Shown here: piece after piece, positions 10,049 to 19,202 of the stretch | How the letters are laid out: each line of letters begins with the position of its first letter | How positions within the stretch are numbered: position 1 is the stretch's first letter | Assembly (NCBI GenBank): GCA_001970955.1 | Contig: MPUH01000173.1 | Span: 1 to 64,000, forward strand | Direction: 5' to 3' | DNA from: Stentor coeruleus | Taxonomy: Eukaryota > Ciliophora > Heterotrichea > Heterotrichida > Stentoridae | Length of the DNA stretch: 64,000 nucleotides | Made by a program: the position numbers and the translations under genes | Notes under the pieces: generated by a model | The model's database searches: none | Told to the model about the DNA's origin: nothing | The model's input: the letters and a program-made list of their open reading frames with translations, nothing else

Positions 10049-10921
10049 ATTGAAGAATATTAAGTATTTGAAAATAAGAGATTTTTATAATAAACATGGG
10101 AAATAGGTGATATTGTTGATGATGACAGTTTTTATAATTATTATTAGGAAGTTGGATGATGGGATATTTTGTTTTATATACATATGAAAGGCTGTATTGT
10201 CAAGAGATAATTGTTTTTATATATTTAAATAAATAAAAAAACGATTAAATTTCTTATGAATATACTTGTTAATTAACTTAACCTTTTAATTTTCTCACTT
10301 TTATTCTTAATAATATCAGAACTAAAAATCTTAACTTTTTATAGAGATCTACACAACAAAAACATAAATTTAAAACTAGCCTTTGAATGACAAATCCAGG
10401 GTTATTTATTTTCACTATAAAATTTTTAAATATGGAACTTTCCGACAAGTTTTTAAGGGATTTATCTAAAGATCATCTTGACCTTGAAGAGTTTATATAC
10501 AAAGTATCCCAAATTATATAGATCCTATATATGTTAATAAAAAAAAAATCATGTAACTATCCTATGACTAAAACTATGAATTTAAGTTTTCTTAGATTTA
10601 TTAGAAATTTGCAAGTCCCATAAAACCTTAACTGAATTTTCCAATAAAAATTCTACCAAACTATTTCCACATCCTTTTAAACTAGCTTGTGAAAACTATT
10701 AATACTTTATTAAAAATTTTGTTTTTAAAACTCAAATATTTATAAATTTTATGCTTACAATTTTTATCATAACCAATTCATAATCATAATCAATAATCCT
10801 AAATAACCTTCATTCTATGACATACTCTATAAAACTATTTTATCCCTAACCACTAAAAACCCCATTCCATAACTTCTTTCACAAAATTCTTTCTATTAAA
10901 AATTAACTCCTAATTGAATTA
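10049..10921. other. AT-rich intergenic region
   Basis: About 870 bp between divergent genes. A 29-codon frame starting with ATG at 10432 (MELSDKFLRDLSKDHLDLEE) has a protein-like look but ends at TAG and joins to nothing by a tiny intron; it may be a gene fragment or chance. No RNA gene seen. Confidence 0.5.
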
Positions 10922-12388
10922 ATGGATTCTCTAAGCATAAGACTGCAACGTTCAGCAACTTTCCGTAGAGCAGGAGCATTTGAATATACTGTCCAACGTT
11001 TTAGCCAAGAAAATACCGAAAAGCACGAGTGTATCCATGAAGAAAGCACAATATTCGCATTACAAAAAAATCCAGAAACTCCAAGAAGTCTAAAAAGCCA
11101 AGAACCAAGTCTAAGAAAGTCATCTCGTCCATCTCTAATCCCAGGAGAAAAAGTTAAAAAACCTCAAACCAATTTAGAAAACAGTATATCAGGTATATCA
11201 TCAAGACTTAGTGAAATCCCAGTAGATTTTTCAGGATGTTTAAAAAGTAATTTCCCAATATCTTCAGATAGTATCGAAAAAAACAGCAGAGATTTTGACT
11301 TAGAAAGAGAAAGTTTAGATCAAATCGACCCAATTTATGAAGAAAATAAAGACTTTGGAGATTCTTCTATAAACAATGGAACTATTGGTAAAACTGAAGC
11401 AACTTCTAAAGAATGTCTTGTTAAAACAATACATGAAAAGCCTAAAAAAAGAAGCTCATTATCATTTTCTGATGAATATTTAGGTCAACAAAGCCCAAGT
11501 TGTAAATCACATCCTATATCTCAAAGACAATATAGTGGTTTTAATAAATCGTGTGATATAGTAAATGAATGTTTAAAACACTCAGATTTAAGCACTGATT
11601 CTTATGATTTAACTGAAATTGTGTCAAATAAAGATGCTGATGGACTAAGAGCGACAAGTCAATCATTAAGATACTCGATTTTGATAAGACAAAATGTTAA
11701 AAGTATCAGTTTTGAAGAAACACTTGTCGAGTTTTATAAAAAAAGCTTTGCTTTTACTGGGAAAATATTATGGATTAAACCTTGGTATAAAAAGATTTTA
11801 GCTTTGTGTTGTAAAGAAGAAACTTTGAGTGATGAAGTTATTGAAATATGTGAAAAATTTATTGTGTTTTCATATATAGGATTTGAAGGTGAGGATTTGT
11901 TTCATAAGAATTTGTTAGAGACAGTTTATAATATTTTGAGTTTTATTGTAATAAGTAAAACATTATGGAGTGAGATTTGGTTTTGTAGTAATTATCCGAT
12001 TAATGATGATTGTTCAACATCAATGCTTCATTTTGTTGTCTATTTTTAATACTTTAATTTGATAGGTTTTTTCCTTTAATACTTTTAGAGATTTTAGAGA
12101 ATCAAGGAAGTGTGAATTGGCTTTTGTACATTTGGCTTTTGGTATTTAGCTGAAATAGTTGTGACAATGCTGCGTAAAGGGCATCTTAATTGTGCGATGT
12201 TAAATACTGGTAAATGCCTTGAGATATTGTTTTTTATTTTTGCGGGATGTTTGATTTACTGGTGTAACCAGCATTTAGAAAATCCTAGATCGCCATCTGT
12301 ATTAAATCTCCTACTTGAAAAATCAATAAGCAAAAGCCCGTATTTTTTAATTAACTTGGCTAAAGAGGAGTTAAATAAACAATATTAA
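10922..12388 (+). pseudogene. ELMO-domain protein gene, frame broken within the domain
   Basis: An open frame of 375 codons runs from 10922 to 12049. Its N-terminal half is Ser-rich and low complexity. The last 120 residues look like the start of an ELMO domain of the ELMOD3 type: IGFEGEDLFHKNLL, then LWSEIWFCSNYP in place of the usual WxEIGFQxNDP. After the TAA at 12047-12049 the homology seems to continue in a second frame (FPLILLEILENQG, 12074-12150) and then a third (12161-12388), the latter containing RKGHLNCAMLNTGKCLE and ending at its own TAA. No 15-16 nt GT-AG intron repairs either break, so the gene is either recently broken or affected by sequencing errors. ELMO proteins act as GAPs or GEF partners for Arf/Rac GTPases. 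The ELMO assignment is moderate confidence. The breakpoint of the tandem duplication downstream lies inside this C-terminal part. Confidence 0.5.
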
Positions 12389-13536
12389 TATAGATTGTTT
12401 ATATTGTAAGTAAATAAAAAAATTCAAACAAAAAACATTAGGTAACAAAATTCGTAAATTAGCTTTGCTTCCATAATTAAATTTATAAATAATAAAACAA
12501 AACATAATTTCTAAAAAAATTCTTATCAGTAACTTATCAACCAACTGCTTAATCAATTTGATGCTCGGTATTTTCTCGCCTTCTAGTTATTTCTCATATT
12601 TTTAGTATTTGCAATATTATTATAAAACTTATTGTTATATTGACATAAAAAAACATAAATTCTGTTACCATCAATAGTCAAAGCTTTCTCAGCATCTAAG
12701 GCTAAATCTGCAGCTTCTTTACTGTCAAAACACACAAAAGCTGTATTGTTTTTAATTTTAGCTGAAGTTATTTTACCGTATTTTGCGAAAATGCTTATTA
12801 GATCTTCCTCTGTCCAAGACCCAGGAAATCCAAGATCCAGGAATTTCCTTTAAATAGAGATTTTTTCCAACTGATTCTTCTTTTAGTTTTTTTTTTTCAT
12901 TATATCTTTTAAACTTTTGATCACATATAGACACATACCAAACGCTTGATGCACAGGGTTTATTGTGCATTTCTTCGATTGCTTTAGTAGCGCTTTTCTC
13001 ATCGTAATATCTGACAATCCCATAAAGTATAGAATTGTCTCTTTTGACTATGTAAGCCTTTTTAATCCTCCCAAAAGGTTTGAATTGTTTGCGAAGCTCA
13101 GCATCAGACATTTCAGCTGTGAAGCCTCTAACATATATTCTCTCTGACATTTATTATATTAGATACCATCAGGTTTTATCTATGAAATTTTGGAAATTTT
13201 GGTAAAAAATAGATGATATCGGATTTATGGTAAAATAAGTTTTAGGATAATAAATGAGATAGAATTGAAGCATGAATTATCTGTGTGGATTTTTGAAATT
13301 TAGAGATGATTGTTTTACTTATAATACTTGAATTTTGTTATTTCGTTGTAATTATTAAAGGTGCTAATTTTTTAGGTTTATAGGAATTAGTAATATTTGC
13401 ATATGTTATTAAGGATAAATTGGTTAATTAACTACAGCTTATCTTGAAATTATAAATTACATTATAAGGTTTAATAATTTTTTTCTCTCTACAATCAAGG
13501 AAGATTTCTTTTGATGAGTTATTATAGTTCGCCATG
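12141..13536. repeat. tandem duplication, copy A (about 1.4 kb)
   Basis: This segment is repeated directly as copy B (13537-14961) with high but imperfect identity. It holds the C-terminal part of the ELMO-like gene, a short spacer, a two-RRM gene on the minus strand and that gene's upstream region. Each copy starts with the same ggtattta motif, which also follows copy B at 14962, suggesting a duplication through microhomology. Confidence 0.88.
12583..13150 (-). pseudogene. two-RRM protein gene, copy A, frameshifted
   Basis: This is the duplicate of the intact gene at 13941-14588. RRM1 is readable from the ATG at 13150 (RIYVRGFTAEMSDAEL). RRM2 (KITSAKIKNNTAFVCFD) is also intact but in another frame, ending at a TAG at 12583-12585. 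Between them, near 12831-12848, copy A has about 16 extra bases that look like a partial local duplication of ccaggaaatcc. These are not an intron because they lack GT-AG ends. The product of the first frame would be a 125-residue protein with one RRM and an unrelated tail. It is either a pseudogene or a truncated single-RRM gene. Confidence 0.75.
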
Positions 13537-13550
13537 GGTATTTAACTGGG

Positions 13551-13783
13551 AGTTATGACAATTTTGCGTAAAGGGCATCTTAATTATGCGATATTAAATA
13601 TTGGTAAATGCCTTGAATATTGATTTTTATTTTTGCGGGATGTTTGAATTATTGGTGTAACCAGCATTTAGAAAATCCTAGATCGCCATCCACATTAAAT
13701 CTCCTACTTGAAAAATCAATAAGCAAAAGCCCGTATTTTTAATAAACTTGGCTAAAGAGGAGTTAAATAAACAATATTAATAT
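13551..13783 (+). pseudogene. second, more decayed copy of the ELMO C-terminal fragment
   Basis: The sequence parallels 12157-12388 (LRKGHLNYAILNIGKCLE) but small indels bring an early stop and frame changes. It has no N-terminal part because the duplication copied only the gene end. It cannot encode a useful protein. Confidence 0.75.
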
Positions 13784-13940
13784 AAGATTGTTTATATTGT
13801 AAGTAATAAAAAAAAATTCAAACAAAAAGCATGAGGTAACAAAATTCGTAAATTAGCTTTGCTTCCATAATTAAACTTATAGATAATAAAACAAAACATA
13901 ATTTCTAAAAAAAATTCTTACCATTTACTTAGCATTAATC

Positions 13941-14588
13941 TCAACTGTTAGGCTCACTTTGTGAATGTAATCTCTGTATTTTGTGCCCTCTCAATTCTTG
14001 TTTCATATATTTAGTAGTTGCAATATTTTGATAAAACTTATATTTATCTTGCCATAAAGAAATATAAATTCTGTTGCCATCAATAGTCAAAGCTTTCTCA
14101 GCATCTAAGGCTAAATCTGCAGCTTCTTTACTGTCAAAACACACAAAAGCTGCATTGTTTTTGATTTTAGCTGAAGTTATTTGACCGTATTTTGCGAAAA
14201 TGCTTTTGAGATCTTCCTCTGTCCAAGACCCAGGAAATCCCCTTAAATAGAGATTTTTTCCAAATGATTCATGTCTCAATTTCTGGATTTTTCTTTTATT
14301 TTCATTAATTCTTTTAAACTTCTGATCACATATAGACACATACCAAACGCTTGATGCACAGGGTTTATTGTGCATTTCTTCGATTGCTTTAGTAGCGCTT
14401 TTCTCATTGCAATATTTGACAATCCCATAAAGTATAATATTGTCTCTTTTGGCAATCCCATAATGCATAGAATTAATTCCTTTGACTATGTAAGCCTTTT
14501 TAATCTTCCCAAAAGGTTCGAATTGTTCGCGAAGCTCAGCATTAGACATTTCAGCTGTGAAGCCTCTAACATATATTCTCTCTGACAT
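13941..14588 (-). CDS. two-RRM RNA-binding protein, intact copy B
   Basis: A 215-residue protein with two RNA recognition motifs. RRM1 spans about residues 3-95 (RNP2 IYVRGF, RNP1-like LYGIVKY) and RRM2 about 114-180 (RNP2 LYLRGF, RNP1 NAAFVCF). The tandem-RRM layout resembles poly(A)-binding or hnRNP-like proteins, but it is too short to name one. RRM1 holds an 11-residue extra segment (near KGINSMHYGIAK) absent from copy A and rich in local repetition. The tail is basic. The gene lies alone on the minus strand between two fragments of the ELMO-like gene. The RNA target is unknown. Confidence 0.85.
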   Translation of the reverse strand: MSERIYVRGFTAEMSNAELREQFEPFGKIKKAYIVKGINSMHYGIAKRDNIILYGIVKYCNEKSATKAIEEMHNKPCASSVWYVSICDQKFKRINENKRKIQKLRHESFGKNLYLRGFPGSWTEEDLKSIFAKYGQITSAKIKNNAAFVCFDSKEAADLALDAEKALTIDGNRIYISLWQDKYKFYQNIATTKYMKQELRGHKIQRLHSQSEPNS

Positions 14589-14961
14589 TTATTATATTAG
14601 ATGCCATCAGGTTTTATCTATAAAATGGAAATTTTGATAAAAAAATAGATGTCATCGGGTTTATGGTAAAATAAGTTTTAGGATAATAAATGAGATAGGA
14701 TTGAAGTATGAATTATCTGTGTGGATTTTTTAAATTTAGGGATGATTGTTTTATTTATAATGCTTGAATTTTGTTATTTCGTTGGAATTATTAAAGGTGC
14801 TAATTTTTTAGGTTTATGAGAATTAGTAATATTTGTATATGTTATTAAGGATAAATTGGTTAATTATCTACAGCTAATCTTGAAATCATAAATTACATTA
14901 TAATTTTTTTATCTACATAATCAAGAAAGACTCTTTTGATGAGTTATTATAGTTCCCCATG

Positions 14962-15409
14962 GGTATTTAACTGGAAGCAGCGTTCATTTTTGTAATATGT
15001 TTGCTAATAATATTTAGTATAATTATTTTCTTTACTATTTTATTTCAATAAACTTTCTCCAAGGCTGATCATCTCTGCCATAATTATTTCTTAAAAATAT
15101 GATTATTTTTATACCTATGCTCATAGCCATAATTATTAACCCCTCTATTTACCCATACCTATCTTGTTAATAACCACATTCACAATATCTTCCAAAAATA
15201 ATCATTTAATCTTTAAATCCTCTTACCAAAATTATTTTCATATCATTTATTATTAATTCTCTATTATTATCTTACTGATAACAACTCCTTTTCCAAAACT
15301 TAAACTTTTTTCTCCTCCTCTACAAAATTTAGTATTTACAATCCCTAGAGCTATCCTCAATTCTAAACTAAAAGCATATAATTAAAATATGGGCAAAAGA
15401 TAATAATAA
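14962..15409. other. AT-rich intergenic region upstream of the CDPK gene
   Basis: About 450 bp after the tandem duplication; it begins with the third partial copy of the junction motif ggtatttaactgga. Nothing coding seen. The last 250 bp are A/C-rich on the CDPK coding strand. Confidence 0.55.
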
Positions 15410-16864
15410 ATGGGTTGTTGTCATCCTGTCAAAGGTTCTGAATTAAATCCTAGTCAAGATATAAAATATCAAAGACCCTCAAGAAGTTTTATCCTAACCC
15501 CAGGGGATTTTGTAAAAATCAACACAGGGTCAATATTAGCAAATTACGTTTTTAAAGATGTTCTGGGTTATGGGGGTTTTGGAGAGGTTAGAAAAGCTCA
15601 TCACAAGCCAACAAGGTCAGACAGAGCAATAAAATCAATCGACATTTCCCAAAGTAAAGAAGAAGAAATCCAAAAACTCTTAAAAGAAGTTTCAATACTA
15701 AAAATCCTAGACCACCCTAACATCATAAGAATATTCGAAGTTTACAGAAGTCAAACAAAATTACATATTGTCACAGAATTATGTACAGGTGGTGAGCTTT
15801 TTAACAGAATTAAAGAGATGAAAAAATTCTCTGAAAATCAAGCAGCAAAATATATGATTGATATAGTCTCAGCAGTAATGCATTGTCATCAACGTGGTGT
15901 AGTTCATCGAGATCTCAAGCCAGAAAATCTTCTTTTCACAAATAATGAAGAGGGTTCAAAACTTAAACTTATTGACTTTGGCACATCAGCTCTATTTGAA
16001 AAAGCAAGAAAAATGACAGGGATTATTGGTACATACTATTATATGGCCCCTGAAGTTATAACCGGAGACTATGATGAAAAATGCGATGTATGGAGTTTAG
16101 GGGTTATTTTATATATAATGCTTTCTGGTAATCCACCTTTTAATGGTAGTTCAGATGAAGAAATTGTATCAAAAATCCAAAATTCTCCTTTATCTTTTAA
16201 TAACCCCACATGGAAAAATATATCCTCCGAAGCTAAAACGTTGATTATAAAAATGCTTAAAAAAGTCCCTGCAACTCGTCCTGATATTGAAGAAATTTTT
16301 TCTGATTCTTGGTTACAGTCAAGAAGTAAAGGAGAAGTTCCAGATATTGAACTTGAAGCTGCATCTTTATATTCTCTTGGTCAGTTTAAAACTGAGTCAA
16401 CATTACAACATGCAGTTTTTTCTTATATTGTCTCACAGATGATGGATTCAGCATGTTTTAATAAATTAGGTCAGATTTTTACTGATATTGATAAGAATGG
16501 GGATGGACTTTTGAGTAGAGAAGAACTTGAAGATGCTGTTGTAAAATTTGACTTACATTTTAATGTGGATGAAATTATTCAAAGATGTGATTCGGATAAA
16601 AATGGGTTTATTAACTATACTGAGTTTTTAACTGCTACTGTTGAAGCTTCACAGGCATATAGTCGTGAAAAAGTTCGTGAGGTTTTTAATATTTTTGATA
16701 AGAACAAAGATGGGAAACTCTCTTTGGAGGAAATTCAAAATGCACTTGGGGGAAATAGTAAGAATGATACGGTTTTCAAACAAATACTTAAAGAAGCTGA
16801 TACAAATGGCGATGGGGAGATTGATTTTGAAGAATTTTTAGCCCATGTAGGTAAATATAAGTAG
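15410..16864 (+). CDS. calcium-dependent protein kinase (CDPK)
   Basis: A 484-residue canonical CDPK. The start MGCCHP is a strong dual acylation signal (Gly2 myristoylation, Cys3/Cys4 palmitoylation), so it should be membrane-bound. The kinase domain covers about residues 46-305: GYGGFGEV, HRDLKPENL, DFGTSAL, YYMAPEV. The autoinhibitory junction follows, and then four EF-hands with intact loops: DIDKNGDGLLSREE, DSDKNGFINYTE, DKNKDGKLSLEE and DTNGDGEIDFEE. The protein is therefore directly activated by calcium. In ciliates such kinases act in contraction, ciliary and secretion signalling; the specific substrate is not visible. No intron is needed. It is followed after 30 bp by the RING-CH gene on the same strand. 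Confidence 0.95.
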   Translation: MGCCHPVKGSELNPSQDIKYQRPSRSFILTPGDFVKINTGSILANYVFKDVLGYGGFGEVRKAHHKPTRSDRAIKSIDISQSKEEEIQKLLKEVSILKILDHPNIIRIFEVYRSQTKLHIVTELCTGGELFNRIKEMKKFSENQAAKYMIDIVSAVMHCHQRGVVHRDLKPENLLFTNNEEGSKLKLIDFGTSALFEKARKMTGIIGTYYYMAPEVITGDYDEKCDVWSLGVILYIMLSGNPPFNGSSDEEIVSKIQNSPLSFNNPTWKNISSEAKTLIIKMLKKVPATRPDIEEIFSDSWLQSRSKGEVPDIELEAASLYSLGQFKTESTLQHAVFSYIVSQMMDSACFNKLGQIFTDIDKNGDGLLSREELEDAVVKFDLHFNVDEIIQRCDSDKNGFINYTEFLTATVEASQAYSREKVREVFNIFDKNKDGKLSLEEIQNALGGNSKNDTVFKQILKEADTNGDGEIDFEEFLAHVGKYK

Positions 16865-16894
16865 TTAATTTTAGTATTTTTATATTAAAAAACT

Positions 16895-17731
16895 ATGGGT
16901 GATCCTACTATTAAAGTTCACAATTTAGATAATCTTAAACCAGCAAGGTTTATAAGATTGAATAATGTTGAAGAACGTATATGCCGTATTTGTTTTGATT
17001 CTGAGGCTGATAAAAATATGATATACCCGTGCAGATGCAGTGGATCTATGAGATATGTACACGAAGAGTGCTTGAAACTTTGGATTTTATCATCAAATCA
17101 AGAAATGAAAGGTGTGTGTTGTGATATATGCAAACATCTTTTTGATATGAATATCATTATGAAAAGAGTCTGTAGTTTGAAAAACTGTAAAGATGAATGT
17201 TTTAAGTTATTCATTTTTCCATTAGTGATTTTACTTATAGGAACAGTTCTCGCTGTGGTGTTGATATATTTAGCTAAAGGTATTGAGAATAATGATTTGA
17301 AAACTGAAGAGAAAGTTTATTTTAGTTTGGTGATTTTTGCATGTGTTCTTATAATTATTACGTTGGTTTTTATTTTTGTTAAAAGTATTATGAATGCTNT
17401 TACGTTGGTTTTTATTTTTGTTAAAAGTATTATGAATGCTTGTTCCGAGATTAAAATGACAGAATGGCGTATTGAATCATTAAAAGGAGAAAGATTTGAT
17501 GAAACTTTTGAGGCTACTCATCAGACTGAGCTGAGTCATCCTGAAGTTGAGTCACAGCCTGAAAGAGGAGAATTTAATCAAAATAATCAAAGTTTGGGCA
17601 CAAATTTAAGTAATAGGAATGCTACTACGATTCCTTATAGAACTCATTTTTATGGAAGATCGGTTGTTGTGCCAGAGAATTCTAATGAAACTTTTAATCG
17701 AATACGCGAATTTAGTACTGAGAGAAAATAG
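16895..17731 (+). CDS. RING-CH (MARCH-type) membrane E3 ubiquitin ligase
   Basis: The N-terminal RING-CH (C4HC3) domain spans about residues 30-85: CRICFDSEADKNMIYPCRC, then HEECLKLW and CCDIC. Two hydrophobic segments follow (LFIFPLVILLIGTVLAVVL and the segment around FSLVIFACVLIIITLVFIF), the layout of MARCH ligases, which ubiquitinate membrane proteins in the secretory pathway. The cytosolic tail is polar. A single N near 17400 is flanked by two identical 41-bp copies, which repeats 13 residues (TLVFIFVKSIMNA) at the end of the second membrane segment. This is almost surely an assembly artefact; the true product is about 264 residues, not 278. Confidence 0.88.
   Translation: MGDPTIKVHNLDNLKPARFIRLNNVEERICRICFDSEADKNMIYPCRCSGSMRYVHEECLKLWILSSNQEMKGVCCDICKHLFDMNIIMKRVCSLKNCKDECFKLFIFPLVILLIGTVLAVVLIYLAKGIENNDLKTEEKVYFSLVIFACVLIIITLVFIFVKSIMNAXTLVFIFVKSIMNACSEIKMTEWRIESLKGERFDETFEATHQTELSHPEVESQPERGEFNQNNQSLGTNLSNRNATTIPYRTHFYGRSVVVPENSNETFNRIREFSTERK
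17360..17441. other. single-N contig join with 41-bp duplicated flanks
   Basis: N near 17400 between two identical copies. In frame, so it only lengthens the RING-CH protein by 14 codons. Confidence 0.85.
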
Positions 17732-18358
17732 TATAAATTAAAAGAAAATGACTGGGATATGAAATTAAATAACAATTAAAATATATTTTACTTGTAATCT
17801 TGATATGGTAGTTGTATTTTTATATTTGATTTTATATAATGAATTGATTTTTATATTAAAGAAATTATAATTTTAGATTGTGTGTTTAATGGAAACTATT
17901 GAAAAAATATTTAGTATGTTTATTATGTGATGAAGATTATAAAACTTGTGTTTATTGAAGTTGGATTTTTATTATGAACTTTAATAACTGATTTATGTAA
18001 GTATAAGAAAAAATATACTCTAATTTTTTTAAATTTAAATGCTTGAATATTTTAGGAGGATTATGGATTGCTAAATATTTTAGATGCGAATTTATTAATA
18101 TTAGATGAATTTACTCGCTTTACGTAGAAATTGCATTTTTTTATACAAAATATTCATTCTAGTCTATAAATTATAAAAAGTTACTACTTATCAATATTTC
18201 ATTCTGATTTTATCAATAAAATTTAAATAGTATCAAAGTGTCTAAAATTTTCTATAATAAATATCTTAATACTTACGAAAACCTCTCTTCCAAAAACCAT
18301 ATTCCATATAAAAACCCAATATATTCTATAACCATATTAAAACTATTATAATAAAATC
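17732..18358. other. AT-rich intergenic region between convergent genes
   Basis: About 630 bp; nothing coding, no RNA gene or clear repeat seen. Confidence 0.55.
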
Positions 18359-18946
18359 CTACAATTCACTACATTTTAACTCCGAACGAGACAACATACT
18401 TGGTTTATATTTAAAACAATGTCCTTGTTCAGAATTATTAGAGAAATTCACAGACACCGGGTGTGGGTTTTTTGTAAAATTCAATATAGAAGCACTAGAA
18501 ACAACAGCAATTTCTTCATAAGAATTTTTGTGATTTTCTCGATTACTACGGTTCAGCCATCTATTTGTGTTTTCAGCTAAAGTTGGTCTAAATGAGTAAT
18601 TCACTTTTAAAGACTTGCGTATTTTCTGTTTTTTTTGTTCGATTTCCTGAGCTTTATTATGAAGCCTTGCCCCAAAATCATCAATGTTTTTCTCACGTTT
18701 TGGAGGTGCTGAAGTTGGGCGTCCTGTTTGAGCTTTAGAAGGTTCCGATTTTGGAACTCTCAACCCTGGAGAATCAGGCCTGGTTTTGTTGCGCGGAAGG
18801 GAGTCTTTGACTGACCTTGGCAATGGGATTTTCGACACATTTCTTGGTCTTCGCATTGGGAATAAAAACTTCCAAAGAAGGAATTTATGTAGCAGAGGTT
18901 TTTGTAGTAAGTATTTTAGGATTATTAGTCCAGCTTGGATTCTCAT
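18359..18946 (-). CDS. unrecognised basic protein
   Basis: A 195-residue frame from an ATG at 18946. The first 30 residues are hydrophobic and basic (ILKYLLQKPLLHKFLLWKFL) and could be spurious: a second ATG at 18856 (MRRPRNVSKIPLPRS) begins the more typical part and may be the real start (165 residues). The middle contains a charged helical stretch (FGARLHNKAQEIEQKKQKI) followed by NYSFRPTLAENTNRW. Short motifs of the form YxFxPxL are common in ciliate cytoskeletal proteins, but this alone does not assign a function. I do not recognise the family. Confidence 0.6.
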   Translation of the reverse strand: MRIQAGLIILKYLLQKPLLHKFLLWKFLFPMRRPRNVSKIPLPRSVKDSLPRNKTRPDSPGLRVPKSEPSKAQTGRPTSAPPKREKNIDDFGARLHNKAQEIEQKKQKIRKSLKVNYSFRPTLAENTNRWLNRSNRENHKNSYEEIAVVSSASILNFTKNPHPVSVNFSNNSEQGHCFKYKPSMLSRSELKCSEL

Positions 18947-19202
18947 TTAAAATACTATGAATTGGCTCTTTGTAAATGGAGTTAGCCGCTTTATAGGTTA
19001 GATGAAGATTAAAATGATTAGATTTATAGATTATGATTAAGGATTAAGTTTATTTTATAGTATAAGATAGTCTGAGTTTAATTAGATTTATTGTGAAGGG
19101 TAGATAGATGATTATTTTTAATTTAGGAAATTATTATAGAAGAACTATCTAGAGAATTTTTTAGATAAGGACAAAGGGGGATATTTTTTATATGAATTTT
19201 TG

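Larger units (their letters stand above)
13537..14961. repeat. tandem duplication, copy B (about 1.4 kb)
   Basis: Direct copy of 12141-13536. It starts in the decayed ELMO C-terminal fragment and ends in the upstream region of the intact RRM gene. Copy B has a 33-bp in-frame insertion in RRM1 relative to copy A and lacks the 16-bp frameshifting insertion of copy A. Confidence 0.88.

Noticed and set aside
10432-10521. 29-codon frame MELSDKFLRDLSKDHLDLEE
   Set aside because: Protein-like but short, followed by stops, with no splice partner.
12826-12850. 16-bp insertion in RRM copy A as an intron
   Set aside because: The size fits, but neither strand gives GT-AG ends with an A at -6; it is a local duplication.
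17360-17441. Real repeat of a membrane segment in the RING-CH protein
   Set aside because: The copies are identical at the DNA level and centred on an N, as at six other sites, so an assembly artefact is far more likely.
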